The position numbers were made by a program, and so were the translations under genes. Below are positions 37,152 through 46,419 of a stretch of DNA of 64,000 bases, one piece after another. The notes beneath the pieces are model-generated. The model did not search any database, was not told the DNA's origin, and saw only the letters and a program-made list of their open reading frames with translations. Origin of the DNA: Acidipropionibacterium timonense (GTDB taxonomy: Bacteria; Actinomycetota; Actinomycetes; Propionibacteriales; Propionibacteriaceae). Every line of letters begins with the position of its first letter. The stretch's first letter is position 1. The stretch covers positions 1,114,610 through 1,178,609 of the forward strand of contig NZ_LR027558.1 in NCBI RefSeq assembly GCF_900605005.1, given 5' to 3'.

Positions 37152-37601
37152 CTAGAGATGCTTGGCGCGCTCAATGGTGCCAATTTGGGCAATCCGACTA
37201 GCATGTCGTCCACCCTCGTACTCAGCGGACAGCCACTCGTCTACTATCATCATCGCGAGGTCGGTTCCGACCACACGTGAACCCAACGCGAGCATATTTG
37301 AGTCATTGTGCTGACGTGAAAGTTTCGCGCTATATGGCTCGCTCACACATGCGCAACGAATGCCGAACACCTTATTTGCCGCGATCGAGATGCCTACGCC
37401 AGTTCCACAAATGACGATTCCACGCTGAAAAGACCCATCAGAAACTAGCGTCGCGGCCTTCGACCCATAGATGGGATAGTCAGTCCGCTCGGTACTGTAT
37501 GCGCCCACATCATAAACCTCGTGCCCGCACTCCTTGACATGGCTCATGATCGCACACTTCAAGGCGACACCGACGTGATCACTTCCAAAAACTATTTTCA
37601 T
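37152..37601 (-). CDS. rpiB: RpiB/LacAB-family sugar-phosphate isomerase
   Basis: This 149-residue isomerase resembles ribose-5-phosphate isomerase B, which in E. coli also converts allose-6-phosphate to allulose-6-phosphate. Features are FGSDHVGVALK at the N-terminus, the catalytic Cys in GIVICGTGVGISIAANK, the ring-opening His in SRQHNDSN, and EGGRHASRI near the C-terminus. AAAGGAG precedes the ATG, which overlaps the kinase stop. As last gene of the als operon it probably serves as allose-6-phosphate isomerase. Confidence 0.9.
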   Translation of the reverse strand: MKIVFGSDHVGVALKCAIMSHVKECGHEVYDVGAYSTERTDYPIYGSKAATLVSDGSFQRGIVICGTGVGISIAANKVFGIRCACVSEPYSAKLSRQHNDSNMLALGSRVVGTDLAMMIVDEWLSAEYEGGRHASRIAQIGTIERAKHL

Positions 37602-38548
37602 CCCAAGCTCCTTTCATGGGATCGATGAGAAACATCGCAACTTGTCTCGAAAAACGGACTTGCGATTGTCCCGCCGATAAGGCCGTTAAACTGCGAATTA
37701 GAAGAATAGAAGAACGAAATCCCATCGCTTGGGAGTGGTTTACGCGTAGAGCTGAGGATAGACATTTCTAAAGTGTGGTATGGAAATCCAGTCATACTCA
37801 AGACGCCACCTCCAAGAATTACGATGTTCGGATCGACAATATTGATCTCACAAGCGATAGCCTTTCCCAAGACGTCAATGAAGGACGATACTGGCGGCTC
37901 CGCTCCGTGCCGAACGAAAATCTCAGGCAAGGGTTCGGAGGGGTAGAATTCCTGACCAATCCGTTCCAGAGCCAGACCAGAGGCGACAATTTCCACGCAC
38001 GAGCTATTACCGCAGCCGCACTTGCCGTGAACACCTGGCCACGGAAGATGACCAAGCTCTGCGCTCACGCCATGCGCGCCACGCCAAATAGTACCATCTA
38101 GAACCACAGCATTACCGAGACCTGTGCCTACATAAATCCCAACTACGGCAGAAGAATCGAAGATCTCCAGCTGCCACATGTCGTTCAGAATAAGATAGTT
38201 CGTGTCTCGATCGAGAGCAAGAGGAATTTGAAAACGATCCTCAAGAAGTCGTTTCGCAGGAATGTTGCTCCACGCGGGAAGGTTTGTCGTAGACAGAATC
38301 TTTTCGCGATGGTAGTCAACAGTTGACGGAACTCCGAGGCTCATAGAACGTACAGCATAACGACCAGTATCATTATACTGTTTAAGAAACTTATGAATAT
38401 GAAAAGATAGCCATTCAATTGGTTCAGAATCACTGGGAGTTCTACTTGATACCCGACAACTCTCAAGGAGACTCAAATCTCTTGACACAAGTCCAAGCCT
38501 GAGATTTGTGCCCCCCAGATCAAGTGCTAGATTTACGTCAGTCGGCAT
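37598..38548 (-). CDS. alsK: ROK-family sugar kinase, D-allose kinase-like
   Basis: This 316-residue kinase has the phosphate loop LALDLGGTNLRLGLV, catalytic Asp in ALDRDTNY, GTGLGNAVVLDG, the GAHGVSAELGHLP sugar-binding segment and the zinc cluster CGCGNSSCVE. Its C-terminal half (INIVDPNIVILGGGVLSMTGFP) closely resembles E. coli AlsK as I recall it. It should phosphorylate D-allose at C6. ATG at 38548, four bases after the alsE stop, is chosen over an in-frame ATG at 38587 that would overlap alsE. Confidence 0.82.
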   Translation of the reverse strand: MPTDVNLALDLGGTNLRLGLVSRDLSLLESCRVSSRTPSDSEPIEWLSFHIHKFLKQYNDTGRYAVRSMSLGVPSTVDYHREKILSTTNLPAWSNIPAKRLLEDRFQIPLALDRDTNYLILNDMWQLEIFDSSAVVGIYVGTGLGNAVVLDGTIWRGAHGVSAELGHLPWPGVHGKCGCGNSSCVEIVASGLALERIGQEFYPSEPLPEIFVRHGAEPPVSSFIDVLGKAIACEINIVDPNIVILGGGVLSMTGFPYHTLEMSILSSTRKPLPSDGISFFYSSNSQFNGLIGGTIASPFFETSCDVSHRSHERSLG

Positions 38549-38552
38549 TGCA

Positions 38553-39239
38553 TCAAAGTGATTCACCGGTCTGCGCCTCGTAGTCAAGTGACATCAGCTT
38601 CCAGGCCGTGTCAATGTCAGCATCCTTACTGAAAAGTCCAGAATTTCCTAGGATAAAGATCTCCGCACCCGCATCGCGTAGCTTCTTGAATGTTCTCTTG
38701 TTGCATGATCCATCAATCTGAAGCTCGAAGCGCAGCCCCTCGTTCGCTTTCAACTCAGCGGCAGCTTCGATCTTGGGAAGCATCTCCTCAATGAATGGTT
38801 GCCCTGCAAAGCCGACGTCCACTGTCATGATCGTCACGAGATCCAGTCGCTCAATATATGCACGCACATCACTAAGTGGTGTCGCGGGATTAAGCACCAC
38901 TCCAGCCTTAACGCCAAGAGAGTTCAACAGATTCAGCTGACGAAATGCGTCTCTTGAGATAGTTTCGGCATGCAAAGACACAATATTTGCACCCGCTTCG
39001 ATAACGGGACGAATCCACATCGAAGGCTGCTCACACATCATGTGGATCTCGAGTGGTACACTAGTACAGCTGCGCGCTGCCTTAACAAAATCAGGGCCAA
39101 GCGTCAAGTTAGGGGCGAAATGACCATCCATGATATCTACGTGCATATAGTCGCAATACTGACTAAGAGAGCGAATCTGATCTCCAGCATTCATGATGTC
39201 AAGGCACATTAACGAAGGTGAGAACTTAACCGGATGCAT
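38553..39239 (-). CDS. alsE: D-allulose-6-phosphate 3-epimerase
   Basis: This 228-residue TIM-barrel epimerase converts allulose-6-phosphate to fructose-6-phosphate. It has the ribulose-phosphate-epimerase pattern: SPSLMCLD, metal-binding HVDIMDGHFAPNLTLGP, EIHMMCEQP, VMTVD-like MTVDVGFAGQPF with catalytic Asp, and QIDGSCN. It follows E. coli AlsE rather than Rpe in SLMCxD and IDGSCN. AAAGGC precedes the ATG. Confidence 0.85.
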   Translation of the reverse strand: MHPVKFSPSLMCLDIMNAGDQIRSLSQYCDYMHVDIMDGHFAPNLTLGPDFVKAARSCTSVPLEIHMMCEQPSMWIRPVIEAGANIVSLHAETISRDAFRQLNLLNSLGVKAGVVLNPATPLSDVRAYIERLDLVTIMTVDVGFAGQPFIEEMLPKIEAAAELKANEGLRFELQIDGSCNKRTFKKLRDAGAEIFILGNSGLFSKDADIDTAWKLMSLDYEAQTGESL

Positions 39240-39266
39240 GATAGGGCCTTTCAGCGTAAGATATGC

Positions 39267-40280
39267 TTAGGATCGACGTGCCGCTCGCGGTCCGAAGAAA
39301 TGGTCGACGGTGACAGCCACAATGATTAGCGTGCCCATTGCGATCTGTTGATAAAAGCTTGAGACCCCAACCATGTTGAGGCCATTGTTGATCGTCCCGA
39401 TAATCAGTGCTCCAAACAGAACCTTCCAAATGACTCCCTCGCCACCAAAGAAGGACGTTCCTGCGATGATTACGGCTGCAATCGCGAAGGTCTCGTATCC
39501 GGTGCCCGCATTGGGCTCGGCAGCACCGAGCCGCGCGACATTAACCAAGCCGGCCAATCCTGCGCACGCTCCGGAAATCGCAAACGCCAAGATAGTATGT
39601 CGCGGCGAATTTATACCAGCATACCATGCGGACTGCGGATTACCGCCCATCGCGTAGAGATTTCGACCGGGAGTCGTATAACCGGTAAAAAGCATCAGCA
39701 CCACAAGTACAAGCAAACAGAGCACTATCGTTGCCGGAACATATCCAGCGATACTTCCGGCCACCACATTGGAGAACCCTGCAGAAGATATCGAAATGGC
39801 GGTCGCATTAGACATTACGTAAGTCATTCCACGCAGAATCGATTGTGTTCCGAGTGTAACAATAAATGGATGCAGGTGAGTTAGGTTGATAATAATCGCG
39901 TTAAATATCCCAATTAGAACGCCAATTAGTATGCCTACAATCGAGGCGACTAGCCACGGCATGCCGTTGGACATCAGTTGTGCTGTAACGACCCCAGTCA
40001 GAGCCATTGTGGAGCCTATGCTCAGATCAATACCCGCTAGAAGGATAGCGAAAAACTCGCCAAAGCCCAGCAAAATGTAAATTGTGCTTTGATCGATTAT
40101 CCGAATTGGATTGCCGCCCATCAAAAATGCTGGCTCGATGATCGCAAATACCGCAAATACCAGTATGAGGATCATAAAAACGCCGTAGTTTGACCACATT
40201 CGGGAGAATCTCTCCCGTCGTGTGAGTCGAACTGTAGGTCGAATGTTGGACACCGAAGTAGTTGTCTCGCAATTTGCCAT
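39267..40280 (-). CDS. alsC: Sugar ABC transporter permease, AlsC/RbsC type
   Basis: This 337-residue membrane permease of the CUT2 class has 8-10 hydrophobic segments. It has the RbsC-type stretch GEFFAILLAGIDLSIGSTMAL, and the EAA-like loop with GTSFFGGEGVIWKVLFGALIIG near the C-terminus. ATG at 40280 has AGGAC upstream; an upstream TTG adds two residues. Lies nine bases after alsA. Works with alsA and alsB. Confidence 0.88.
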   Translation of the reverse strand: MANCETTTSVSNIRPTVRLTRRERFSRMWSNYGVFMILILVFAVFAIIEPAFLMGGNPIRIIDQSTIYILLGFGEFFAILLAGIDLSIGSTMALTGVVTAQLMSNGMPWLVASIVGILIGVLIGIFNAIIINLTHLHPFIVTLGTQSILRGMTYVMSNATAISISSAGFSNVVAGSIAGYVPATIVLCLLVLVVLMLFTGYTTPGRNLYAMGGNPQSAWYAGINSPRHTILAFAISGACAGLAGLVNVARLGAAEPNAGTGYETFAIAAVIIAGTSFFGGEGVIWKVLFGALIIGTINNGLNMVGVSSFYQQIAMGTLIIVAVTVDHFFGPRAARRS

Positions 40281-40289
40281 GATCAAGTC

Positions 40290-41804
40290 CTATCTTGAAG
40301 CCGCACGCACGAGAGATTCCTCCGATGCGTTGGCAGCAGAAAACTCATCCACGATGCGTCCTCCGGCCATCACTAAAACGCGATCGCACACAGAGAGGAT
40401 CTCTGGAAGTTCACTAGACACCATTATGACACCAATTCCTCTGTCGGCGAAGTCCCGCATGATCCGGTAGATCTCACTCTTCGTCCCGACATCGATCCCT
40501 TTGGTAGGCTCGTCAAATATGTAGATCTTTGCATCCGTGCTTTGCCAGCGAGCGATTAAAACCTTTTGTTGATTACCACCCGAGAGTTCAATGATACGCT
40601 GGTTTAGGTCGCGGCACTTGATTTGAAGTGCCTCCTGGCCGCGACGTGAAATCTCCTGTTCCCTGCGCGAGTGAAAGAGTCCGAGAAGTCCACCGAATTT
40701 GCTTGACTTCTGCTCCATGGCAACTGAGATGTTTCGCCGGATTGAGAAATTGTGAAATATGCCTGACTCTCGACGATTCTCGGTTACCATCGCGAGACCT
40801 GATTTGATTGCTGCATGCGGAGACTTGATTCGGACCGGGACTCCACCAACCCAGATTGTTCCTGCCTTGATAGGTTCTGCCCCAAAAATGGCTTCCATCA
40901 ATTCAGTACGTCCTGATCCGACGAGCCCTGAAAACCCAAGGATCTCGCCTTGGCGCAAGACGAAAGAAGCGTCCTTGACTCGCTCATCGCGACGGGTCAG
41001 CCCGCGCACGGACAATAGTTCGGATGCAGAATCTAACCGCTCAGGTGAGCCTGCATGAAAGTCACCTTGGAGTTCGCGGCCAACCATCATGGACACGAGG
41101 GAATCCACAGTGACCTCGGAAATGAGCCGAGTGCCTACAACGGCGCCATCTTTAAGGACAGTGACGCGATCAGCAATATCAAGCAATTCTTCCAGTTTAT
41201 GGCTGATGAAAATAAGGCTACGACCCTCGCCCTTCAGGTGGCGAACGATTCGAAATAGCTCACGGACCTCTTCGACGGACAGGGAGGTTGATGGCTCATC
41301 CATAACAATGACTCTTGAATCGAACGCAACTGCGCGGAGGATCTCGACCATCTGCTTCGTCGATATTGACAGGTTTCCGACAATTGTGTTGGGATCCAAA
41401 TAGAGACCAATACTCTGCAGTAGTTCCACCGTGCGCGCTCGCATCGCAGCGAGATCCAGGATTTCTACACCACAAACAGTCTTTGTGAGAAGGCGTCCAA
41501 CGAAGATGTTTTCCCAGATTGATAGTTCGTTGATGACGCTCAATTCTTGATAGATGATACTAATGCCAGCGCGATTCGACTCATGTGGAGTTAATCTACT
41601 GAACACGCGGCCATTGACTTCAATGGTTCCAGACGTGGGTTCGTATGCTCCAGAGAGGATCTTCATAAGGGTAGACTTGCCCGCGCCATTTTCTCCGAGA
41701 AGGGCGAGAACCTCGCCCTTCTCGACGGTGAGTGTAACGTCACGGAGAGCTGGGACCCCAGCAAACTCCTTCGTGATATGTGTCATCTTCACTGCGGCAG
41801 TCAT
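40290..41804 (-). CDS. alsA: Sugar ABC transporter ATP-binding protein, AlsA/RbsA type
   Basis: This 504-residue protein has two ATP-binding cassettes, as in CUT2 transporters. The first has Walker A GENGAGKST, the signature-like LSISTKQMVEI and Walker B VIVMDEPS. The second has the degenerate Walker A GLVGSGRTEL, signature LSGGNQQKV and IYIFDEPTKGIDV. This asymmetry is normal for RbsA relatives. AAGGTGGGG supports ATG 41804 rather than the upstream GTG. Confidence 0.9.
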   Translation of the reverse strand: MTAAVKMTHITKEFAGVPALRDVTLTVEKGEVLALLGENGAGKSTLMKILSGAYEPTSGTIEVNGRVFSRLTPHESNRAGISIIYQELSVINELSIWENIFVGRLLTKTVCGVEILDLAAMRARTVELLQSIGLYLDPNTIVGNLSISTKQMVEILRAVAFDSRVIVMDEPSTSLSVEEVRELFRIVRHLKGEGRSLIFISHKLEELLDIADRVTVLKDGAVVGTRLISEVTVDSLVSMMVGRELQGDFHAGSPERLDSASELLSVRGLTRRDERVKDASFVLRQGEILGFSGLVGSGRTELMEAIFGAEPIKAGTIWVGGVPVRIKSPHAAIKSGLAMVTENRRESGIFHNFSIRRNISVAMEQKSSKFGGLLGLFHSRREQEISRRGQEALQIKCRDLNQRIIELSGGNQQKVLIARWQSTDAKIYIFDEPTKGIDVGTKSEIYRIMRDFADRGIGVIMVSSELPEILSVCDRVLVMAGGRIVDEFSAANASEESLVRAASR

Positions 41805-41837
41805 GTGTGTCCCCACCTTCCATACGTGTCGACATAA

Positions 41838-42836
41838 TCACTTTACAAACTTGGCTGCGTTCTCCTTGGTGATGAGGATTGGATCCACGTGCATCGTGCT
41901 GGGCTGCGCATTCACGTCGATCTTCGGCTTGTCCTTGACTAGCTTTGCCATCAGCTTGACGGACTCGGCTCCGACCTTAGCCGAGTCTTGCTTGACAGTC
42001 GCCAACAACCCTCCTGCAAGAACTGACTTGATCGCATCTGAATTTCCGTCGGTTCCTACGACAACGATCTGACGTCCCGACTTAACCGCTGCCTCTTGGG
42101 CACCCATTGCCATCGTGTCGTTGCAGCAATAGATGGCCTTAAGACTTGGATATTTGTTGATGAAGTTCTGTGCGACATTATAGGCCTTGGTTCGGTCCCA
42201 GTCGGCCGGCTGGCTGTCGACAATCGTCAATCCGGCCTTTTCCATTGCTGATTTTGCGCCATTCTTGCGGTCGACGCCCGACTGCACCCCAGCTTGGCCC
42301 TCGATAATGGCGACATTCCCACTGTTGCCAAGATGCTTGGCGATCAAGCTACCCGCCATGCCACCGACCTTGACATTATCAGTCGTAACCAATCCCTGGA
42401 TCGCACCACCTCGGGCCTTGAGGTTCGACAAATCTACTGGCTCATCAACGTTGATGACATAGATGCCCTTTTTTGTTGCTTCGGCCAGTACATTGTTTAG
42501 GTTCACATTTGAGATGGGTGCAACGCCGATTGCCGCGTAGCCCTTGGAAAGGGCGTTTTGGACCAGATTGACCTGACCCTCCACGTCGTCTTCTGAGTTC
42601 GCAGCGAACACATCAAGCGAGATGCCTTCGGTTTTTGCTTCGGCCTGGGCCCCAGACTTGACGTTTTGCCAAAACTCGGACGTCAGAACCTTCTGGACGA
42701 TCGCGACCTTAACGTTGCCACCTCCAGTGGTGGCTCCAGTGGTGGTGCCGGCCTTGGAGCATGCGCTGACGCCGGCCAAGGTCAGGGAGGCGCCGGCGGC
42801 GACGAGGATCGTTCTGCGGGAAACCTGGTTGTTCAT
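41838..42836 (-). CDS. alsB: Sugar-binding lipoprotein, AlsB-like
   Basis: This 332-residue lipoprotein has a signal peptide (MNNQVSRRTILVAAGASLTLAG) with Arg-Arg and the lipobox Cys in VSAC. A periplasmic-binding-protein fold of the ribose/allose group follows: IVQKVLTSEFWQNVKSGAQAEA, PISNVNLNN, SQPADWDRTKA, YCCNDTMAMGA and VVVGTDGN. The resemblance to E. coli AlsB is strong. GGAG lies nine bases before the ATG. First gene of the operon, so its promoter lies in 42837-42952. Confidence 0.85.
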   Translation of the reverse strand: MNNQVSRRTILVAAGASLTLAGVSACSKAGTTTGATTGGGNVKVAIVQKVLTSEFWQNVKSGAQAEAKTEGISLDVFAANSEDDVEGQVNLVQNALSKGYAAIGVAPISNVNLNNVLAEATKKGIYVINVDEPVDLSNLKARGGAIQGLVTTDNVKVGGMAGSLIAKHLGNSGNVAIIEGQAGVQSGVDRKNGAKSAMEKAGLTIVDSQPADWDRTKAYNVAQNFINKYPSLKAIYCCNDTMAMGAQEAAVKSGRQIVVVGTDGNSDAIKSVLAGGLLATVKQDSAKVGAESVKLMAKLVKDKPKIDVNAQPSTMHVDPILITKENAAKFVK

Positions 42837-42915
42837 GCTTCTACTCCATCGTAGGTGGTGTACGAGACTGCTGCCATCGGCGGCATTGCGATGACGGTAG
42901 ACCCGCGCTAGCTTG

Positions 42916-42942
42916 TCCTTCAACGACGAGATTTTTGAAGGA
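42916..42942. promoter_or_regulatory. Candidate ROK operator between alsB and its regulator
   Basis: TCCTTCAA (42916-42923) and TTGAAGGA (42935-42942) form a perfect 8-bp inverted repeat with an 11-base spacer. The repeat lies immediately upstream of the regulator's start and within the alsB promoter region. It fits binding by a dimeric repressor controlling both directions. Confidence 0.5.
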
Positions 42943-42952
42943 TGCGACATAA

Positions 42953-44215
42953 ATGGATGCAAAGTCTGCGCTGAGTCAGCTGCTTCCTGTACCAAGACTT
43001 CCATCGATGCTCGGTCTTCCAACGATGCATGGTGGGTCGCCCGACGAGTTGATCAAGCATGTTGCCTGTGGTCGCGGGCCTACGGCCTCAGCGTTAGCTC
43101 ATCTGACGGGCATGTCGCGCAGCACCGTGAGCGCGTACGTGGAAGCGCTCCGACGTGACCGTGTCCTCGTCGACGCGGGCCGGGCTCGTCACAGCGGCCG
43201 CGGCCGTCCAGGGGTGCGTCTGGCTATATCTCCTGATGCGGGAATGGTCGGGATCATAGATGGCGGTGCCACGGGTGCCCACCTCGCCTTGGTGAGTGCC
43301 GACCAGAGGTTGCTTGCGAGTATGGAAGTCACTCAAGGTGTTTGTGCTGGCCCTGAGCGTACGCTTCAGGCATACATTGATGCAATGAATTCAATGATTA
43401 GTGGACTGAAGACGCCCCTGCCTCTGGTCAAGGTTGTTATTGGACTTCCGGCTCGTATCGACACGGACACGTCACTTCCTGTGCGCCCTACTATCATGCC
43501 TGGGTGGGATGCTTTTCCCGTGGCAGGTGTGCTCGAAGATGCATGGGGCGCAGATGTGCTTGTGGAAAATGACGTGAATCTTCGTTGTGTAGGTGAAGCG
43601 TGCTGGGGTCCAGTTGAATGGCTTCCAATCTTGGCAATCAAGGTTGGGACAGGAATTGGCGCCGGTCTCATCGACAAATATGGACACATATATCACGGCT
43701 ATCGGGGAGCTGCTGGGGAGATCGGACACATGCCGGCACGAGGGGCTTCGCCGGATCTTGTGTGCACGTGTGGGGCGGTGGGTTGCGTCGAAGCTAACGC
43801 TTCCATTCATGCCATGTTGGTGAAGCTCAGTCGGGAAGCATCTAGCGATAGTGTTCGCAGGGGTATGACGTTGCCTGAATTGCTGGAAAACGTCAGGAAT
43901 CAGGATCGAGCCACGATGGAAGTTGTGGCAGATGCTGCCGACACGCTTGGTGACGCGGTAGCCGTACTGTGCAATGTTCTCAATCCGCGTCGAGTTATGA
44001 TAACGTGCGCTCTTTCTGAAGTGACGGATGACTATCTGGCGAGAATTCGTTCTGAGGTCTATAAGAAGGCCCGCCCGCTGGCTTCCCGTGAGGTGATCAT
44101 TGGATATAGTCCACTTGGTTCAAATGTCGGTGTTGCTGGTGGAATAGCGCTAGCACTTGATGATGGCCTATCGATACTGGCACGCCGGGCACTTCAGAAC
44201 CCTTGGAATGGTTGA
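42953..44215 (+). CDS. ROK-family transcriptional regulator of the als operon
   Basis: This 420-residue regulator has an N-terminal winged HTH (TASALAHLTGMSRSTVSAYVEAL, about 44-66) and a ROK sugar-binding domain. Sugar-site residues appear in YRGAAGEIGHMPA and a zinc motif in CTCGAVGCVEANAS. The catalytic-type Asp of ROK kinases is present in LVENDVNLR, so it could even bind ATP. It is divergent from alsB and is the probable local repressor. E. coli uses an RpiR-type protein instead. Codon use is intermediate between island and flanks. Confidence 0.85.
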   Translation: MDAKSALSQLLPVPRLPSMLGLPTMHGGSPDELIKHVACGRGPTASALAHLTGMSRSTVSAYVEALRRDRVLVDAGRARHSGRGRPGVRLAISPDAGMVGIIDGGATGAHLALVSADQRLLASMEVTQGVCAGPERTLQAYIDAMNSMISGLKTPLPLVKVVIGLPARIDTDTSLPVRPTIMPGWDAFPVAGVLEDAWGADVLVENDVNLRCVGEACWGPVEWLPILAIKVGTGIGAGLIDKYGHIYHGYRGAAGEIGHMPARGASPDLVCTCGAVGCVEANASIHAMLVKLSREASSDSVRRGMTLPELLENVRNQDRATMEVVADAADTLGDAVAVLCNVLNPRRVMITCALSEVTDDYLARIRSEVYKKARPLASREVIIGYSPLGSNVGVAGGIALALDDGLSILARRALQNPWNG

Positions 44216-44254
44216 GTGCAAGATCTTACTCCATTGGAGCACCTTGTGCACTCG
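44212..44254. terminator. Possible terminator after the ROK regulator
   Basis: GAGTGCA and TGCACTC pair around an inner CTCC-ATT-GGAG hairpin just past the stop codon. No clear T run follows. Confidence 0.4.
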
Positions 44255-44344
44255 TAATGAATGTGGCGAGGATTGAATGCGGCTTGGTGTGGTGAGTAGA
44301 CGTCGATATTGATGCACTCAAGGATTTCCCTCGAATCAATTGGC

Positions 44345-45253
44345 TCATGAAAGGGCTGCTGGTTTCGGAGTCGTGACAAGCGATCGGAGAACCTGGACGA
44401 CGCCGTCGTCTGCGTTCGATGGCGCTATGGCCCGCGCCGCAGCCAGGATCCTCGGGTGCGCGTTGGCCATGGCGAAGGACAGCGCCGCCCGGCCCATGAG
44501 CTCGAGGTCGTTGAGGTAGTCGCCGAAGACGACCGTCTGGTCGACGCCAATGCCCAGCCTCTCCTGCACGGTGGCCACGGCAGTTCCCTTGTCCGTGCCG
44601 AGGTTGACGATGGCGAGCCAGTCCCGGCCCGAGACGGTGACCTTGGCCCGATCCGACAGGCGCTCGTAGGCGGGCCACAGGCGGTCCTCGGCGTGGTCCG
44701 CCGAGAAGATCGCCACCTTGATGGCGCCCCCGGTGGCCCCGAGCAGGTCGTCGACGACGTCGTTGCGCACGTAGTACATGTCGACGTGCTCCATGAAGGC
44801 TGCATCGCTCCGGTCGACGACGGCCCCGTCGGGCCGACAGACGATGGCTCCGACGTCGAGCCCGTCGTCGGACAGGCTGCGGGTGATCTCGACGACGTCG
44901 CGCACGAGCACCGGATCGAGCACCGAGGTGTAGAACTCGCGCCCGTCCTGGACGACGTTCGTCCCGTTCTCGGCGATGAACAGCGTCCGGCACGGCACCT
45001 CGGCGAACTGGTCGGCCAGGGTGGCGTACTGCCGGCCCGACGCCGGGGCGAGGATGATGTCGCGAGCCGCCATGGCCGCGAGGATCTCATCGAACCCGGC
45101 TGGCATCGACTTGTCGGGACGCAGGAGAGTGCCGTCCATGTCGGTGACGACGAGACGGATCCCCGGGGCCAGTCGGCGCAACTCGGGGTCGTCAGGGTCG
45201 AAGGGTCGGGCGGTCACTGCGGCAGAAGGCGTCGTGGGCGTCACGGGGATCAT
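44345..45253 (-). CDS. HAD-superfamily phosphatase, Cof type
   Basis: This 302-residue hydrolase of the Cof/class IIB HAD group has VVTDMDGTLLRPD (nucleophile and acid Asp), LAPASGRQYATL, a large C2-type cap in the middle, and GTDKGTAVATVQ plus VVFGDYLNDLELMGRA in the last third. Such enzymes dephosphorylate sugar phosphates or nucleotides. The start overlaps the MFS stop (ATGA). Its last codons lie at the island edge but look intact. Confidence 0.9.
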   Translation of the reverse strand: MIPVTPTTPSAAVTARPFDPDDPELRRLAPGIRLVVTDMDGTLLRPDKSMPAGFDEILAAMAARDIILAPASGRQYATLADQFAEVPCRTLFIAENGTNVVQDGREFYTSVLDPVLVRDVVEITRSLSDDGLDVGAIVCRPDGAVVDRSDAAFMEHVDMYYVRNDVVDDLLGATGGAIKVAIFSADHAEDRLWPAYERLSDRAKVTVSGRDWLAIVNLGTDKGTAVATVQERLGIGVDQTVVFGDYLNDLELMGRAALSFAMANAHPRILAAARAIAPSNADDGVVQVLRSLVTTPKPAALS

Positions 45254-46419
45254 TGTGCCGCCGCCCGGGTGCGTCGATCGAGCAGCGGGACGGAGGCCAG
45301 CCCGAGAAGGGTGAGGAGGGCACCGGTGCCGATGGCCCCGCGGTAGCCCAACGGACCGACGAGGGAACCCAGGACGAAGGGGCCGACGCCGGTCGCACCG
45401 TCGACGATGCAGAAGTACCCGGCGACGGCGCTCGTCGCCCGGTCGAGCCCGACCCGGTGGACGGCGACCGTCTGGTCGACCGGAACGATCGTCCCATAGC
45501 CCAGCCCGAGCAGCGCCGCGCCGAGCAGGAGCCGCACCGGCCCATGGGCGGTCGACGTCGCGATCATGCCCAGGGCGGCGACCACCAGGCAGGGAGCGAC
45601 GAGGAGGGTGTCGCGCGTGCGGTCCTGGATGACCCCGGCGATGGGTCGTGACAGGCAGATGACCAGGGCGTACACGAGGAAGTAGAAGCCGCTCGCCGAG
45701 GACAGTCCCACGGCGGCGCCGAACGGGTTGACGAAGGTGAGCATCGTCCCGAATCCCAGGGCGCAGGACGCCACGACGAGGGAGATCGGCACCCCGGCAC
45801 GGGGCAGCATCTCCACCTGCGGGCCCCGGCGGGCCACCCGCGGCCTGAGGTCGCGGGCCGCGACGAAGGCTGCGCCCAGCGCGACGACGGCGCACCCGGT
45901 GCAGGCCCAGAAGACCGCCGTCTCCCCGGCGGCGTGCTCCAGACGCACCCCGACGAACGGGCCGAGCCCGGTCGCCAGGGCCATGCCGAAGCTGATCCAT
46001 CCCGACGCCTCGCCGGTGCGCTGCACGGGGGCCCGGGACAGGGCGACCCCGGTCACCCCGGTCGCCGCCGTGCCGTAGGCGAAACCATGGACGAACCTCA
46101 GCACGAGCAGGGGTCCGACGGTGTCGACGAACGGATGGGCCAAGCACCCGACCAGCAGGACGAGGAGCGACCCGAGGACGACGGCCCGCTCCCCCACCAG
46201 GGCGCTCACCCGGCCTGCTGTGAGCCGGGCGACGACGGCCCCGAGGAAATAGATGGTGCCGATGAACCCGGCGGTCGACGAGCCGGTGTGCAGGCTCGTC
46301 ATGGCCCAGCCGCTGACCGTCGAGGCCAGCATGTAGAAGACGAGGAAGACGCCGAGGTTGGAGATGACGAGGGCGGTGAAGGTGGCGGTCCACAGGGCTG
46401 GACGGGATGTGCTCGACAT
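45250..46419 (-). CDS. MFS transporter
   Basis: This 389-residue protein has about 12 membrane segments. The first helix is ALVISNLGVFLVFYMLAS. The loop after the second helix (ARLTAGRVSALVGERAVVLG) and the second-half loop (SRPIAGVIQDRTRDTLL) carry the MFS pattern. It resembles the YfcJ/YhhS-like group. Start MSSTSRPALW is chosen; the frame upstream overlaps the divergent OPT promoter. It is co-transcribed with the HAD phosphatase. The substrate is unknown. Confidence 0.85.
   Translation of the reverse strand: MSSTSRPALWTATFTALVISNLGVFLVFYMLASTVSGWAMTSLHTGSSTAGFIGTIYFLGAVVARLTAGRVSALVGERAVVLGSLLVLLVGCLAHPFVDTVGPLLVLRFVHGFAYGTAATGVTGVALSRAPVQRTGEASGWISFGMALATGLGPFVGVRLEHAAGETAVFWACTGCAVVALGAAFVAARDLRPRVARRGPQVEMLPRAGVPISLVVASCALGFGTMLTFVNPFGAAVGLSSASGFYFLVYALVICLSRPIAGVIQDRTRDTLLVAPCLVVAALGMIATSTAHGPVRLLLGAALLGLGYGTIVPVDQTVAVHRVGLDRATSAVAGYFCIVDGATGVGPFVLGSLVGPLGYRGAIGTGALLTLLGLASVPLLDRRTRAAAQ

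Larger units (their letters stand above)
36880..44340. other. A/T-richer genomic island carrying a D-allose-type catabolic operon
   Basis: From just before the CoA-transferase stop to just before the HAD gene, base composition and codon choice shift clearly towards A/T compared with both flanks. The island holds rpiB, alsK, alsE, alsC, alsA, alsB and a ROK regulator, with no integrase or tRNA at either edge. It is presumably acquired. Confidence 0.75.

Noticed and set aside
38553..39239. Ribulose-phosphate 3-epimerase (rpe) as the name for alsE
   Set aside because: The fold is shared, but the SPSLMCLD and IDGSCN features and the operon partners (AlsA, B, C, K, RpiB) favour allulose-6-phosphate epimerase.
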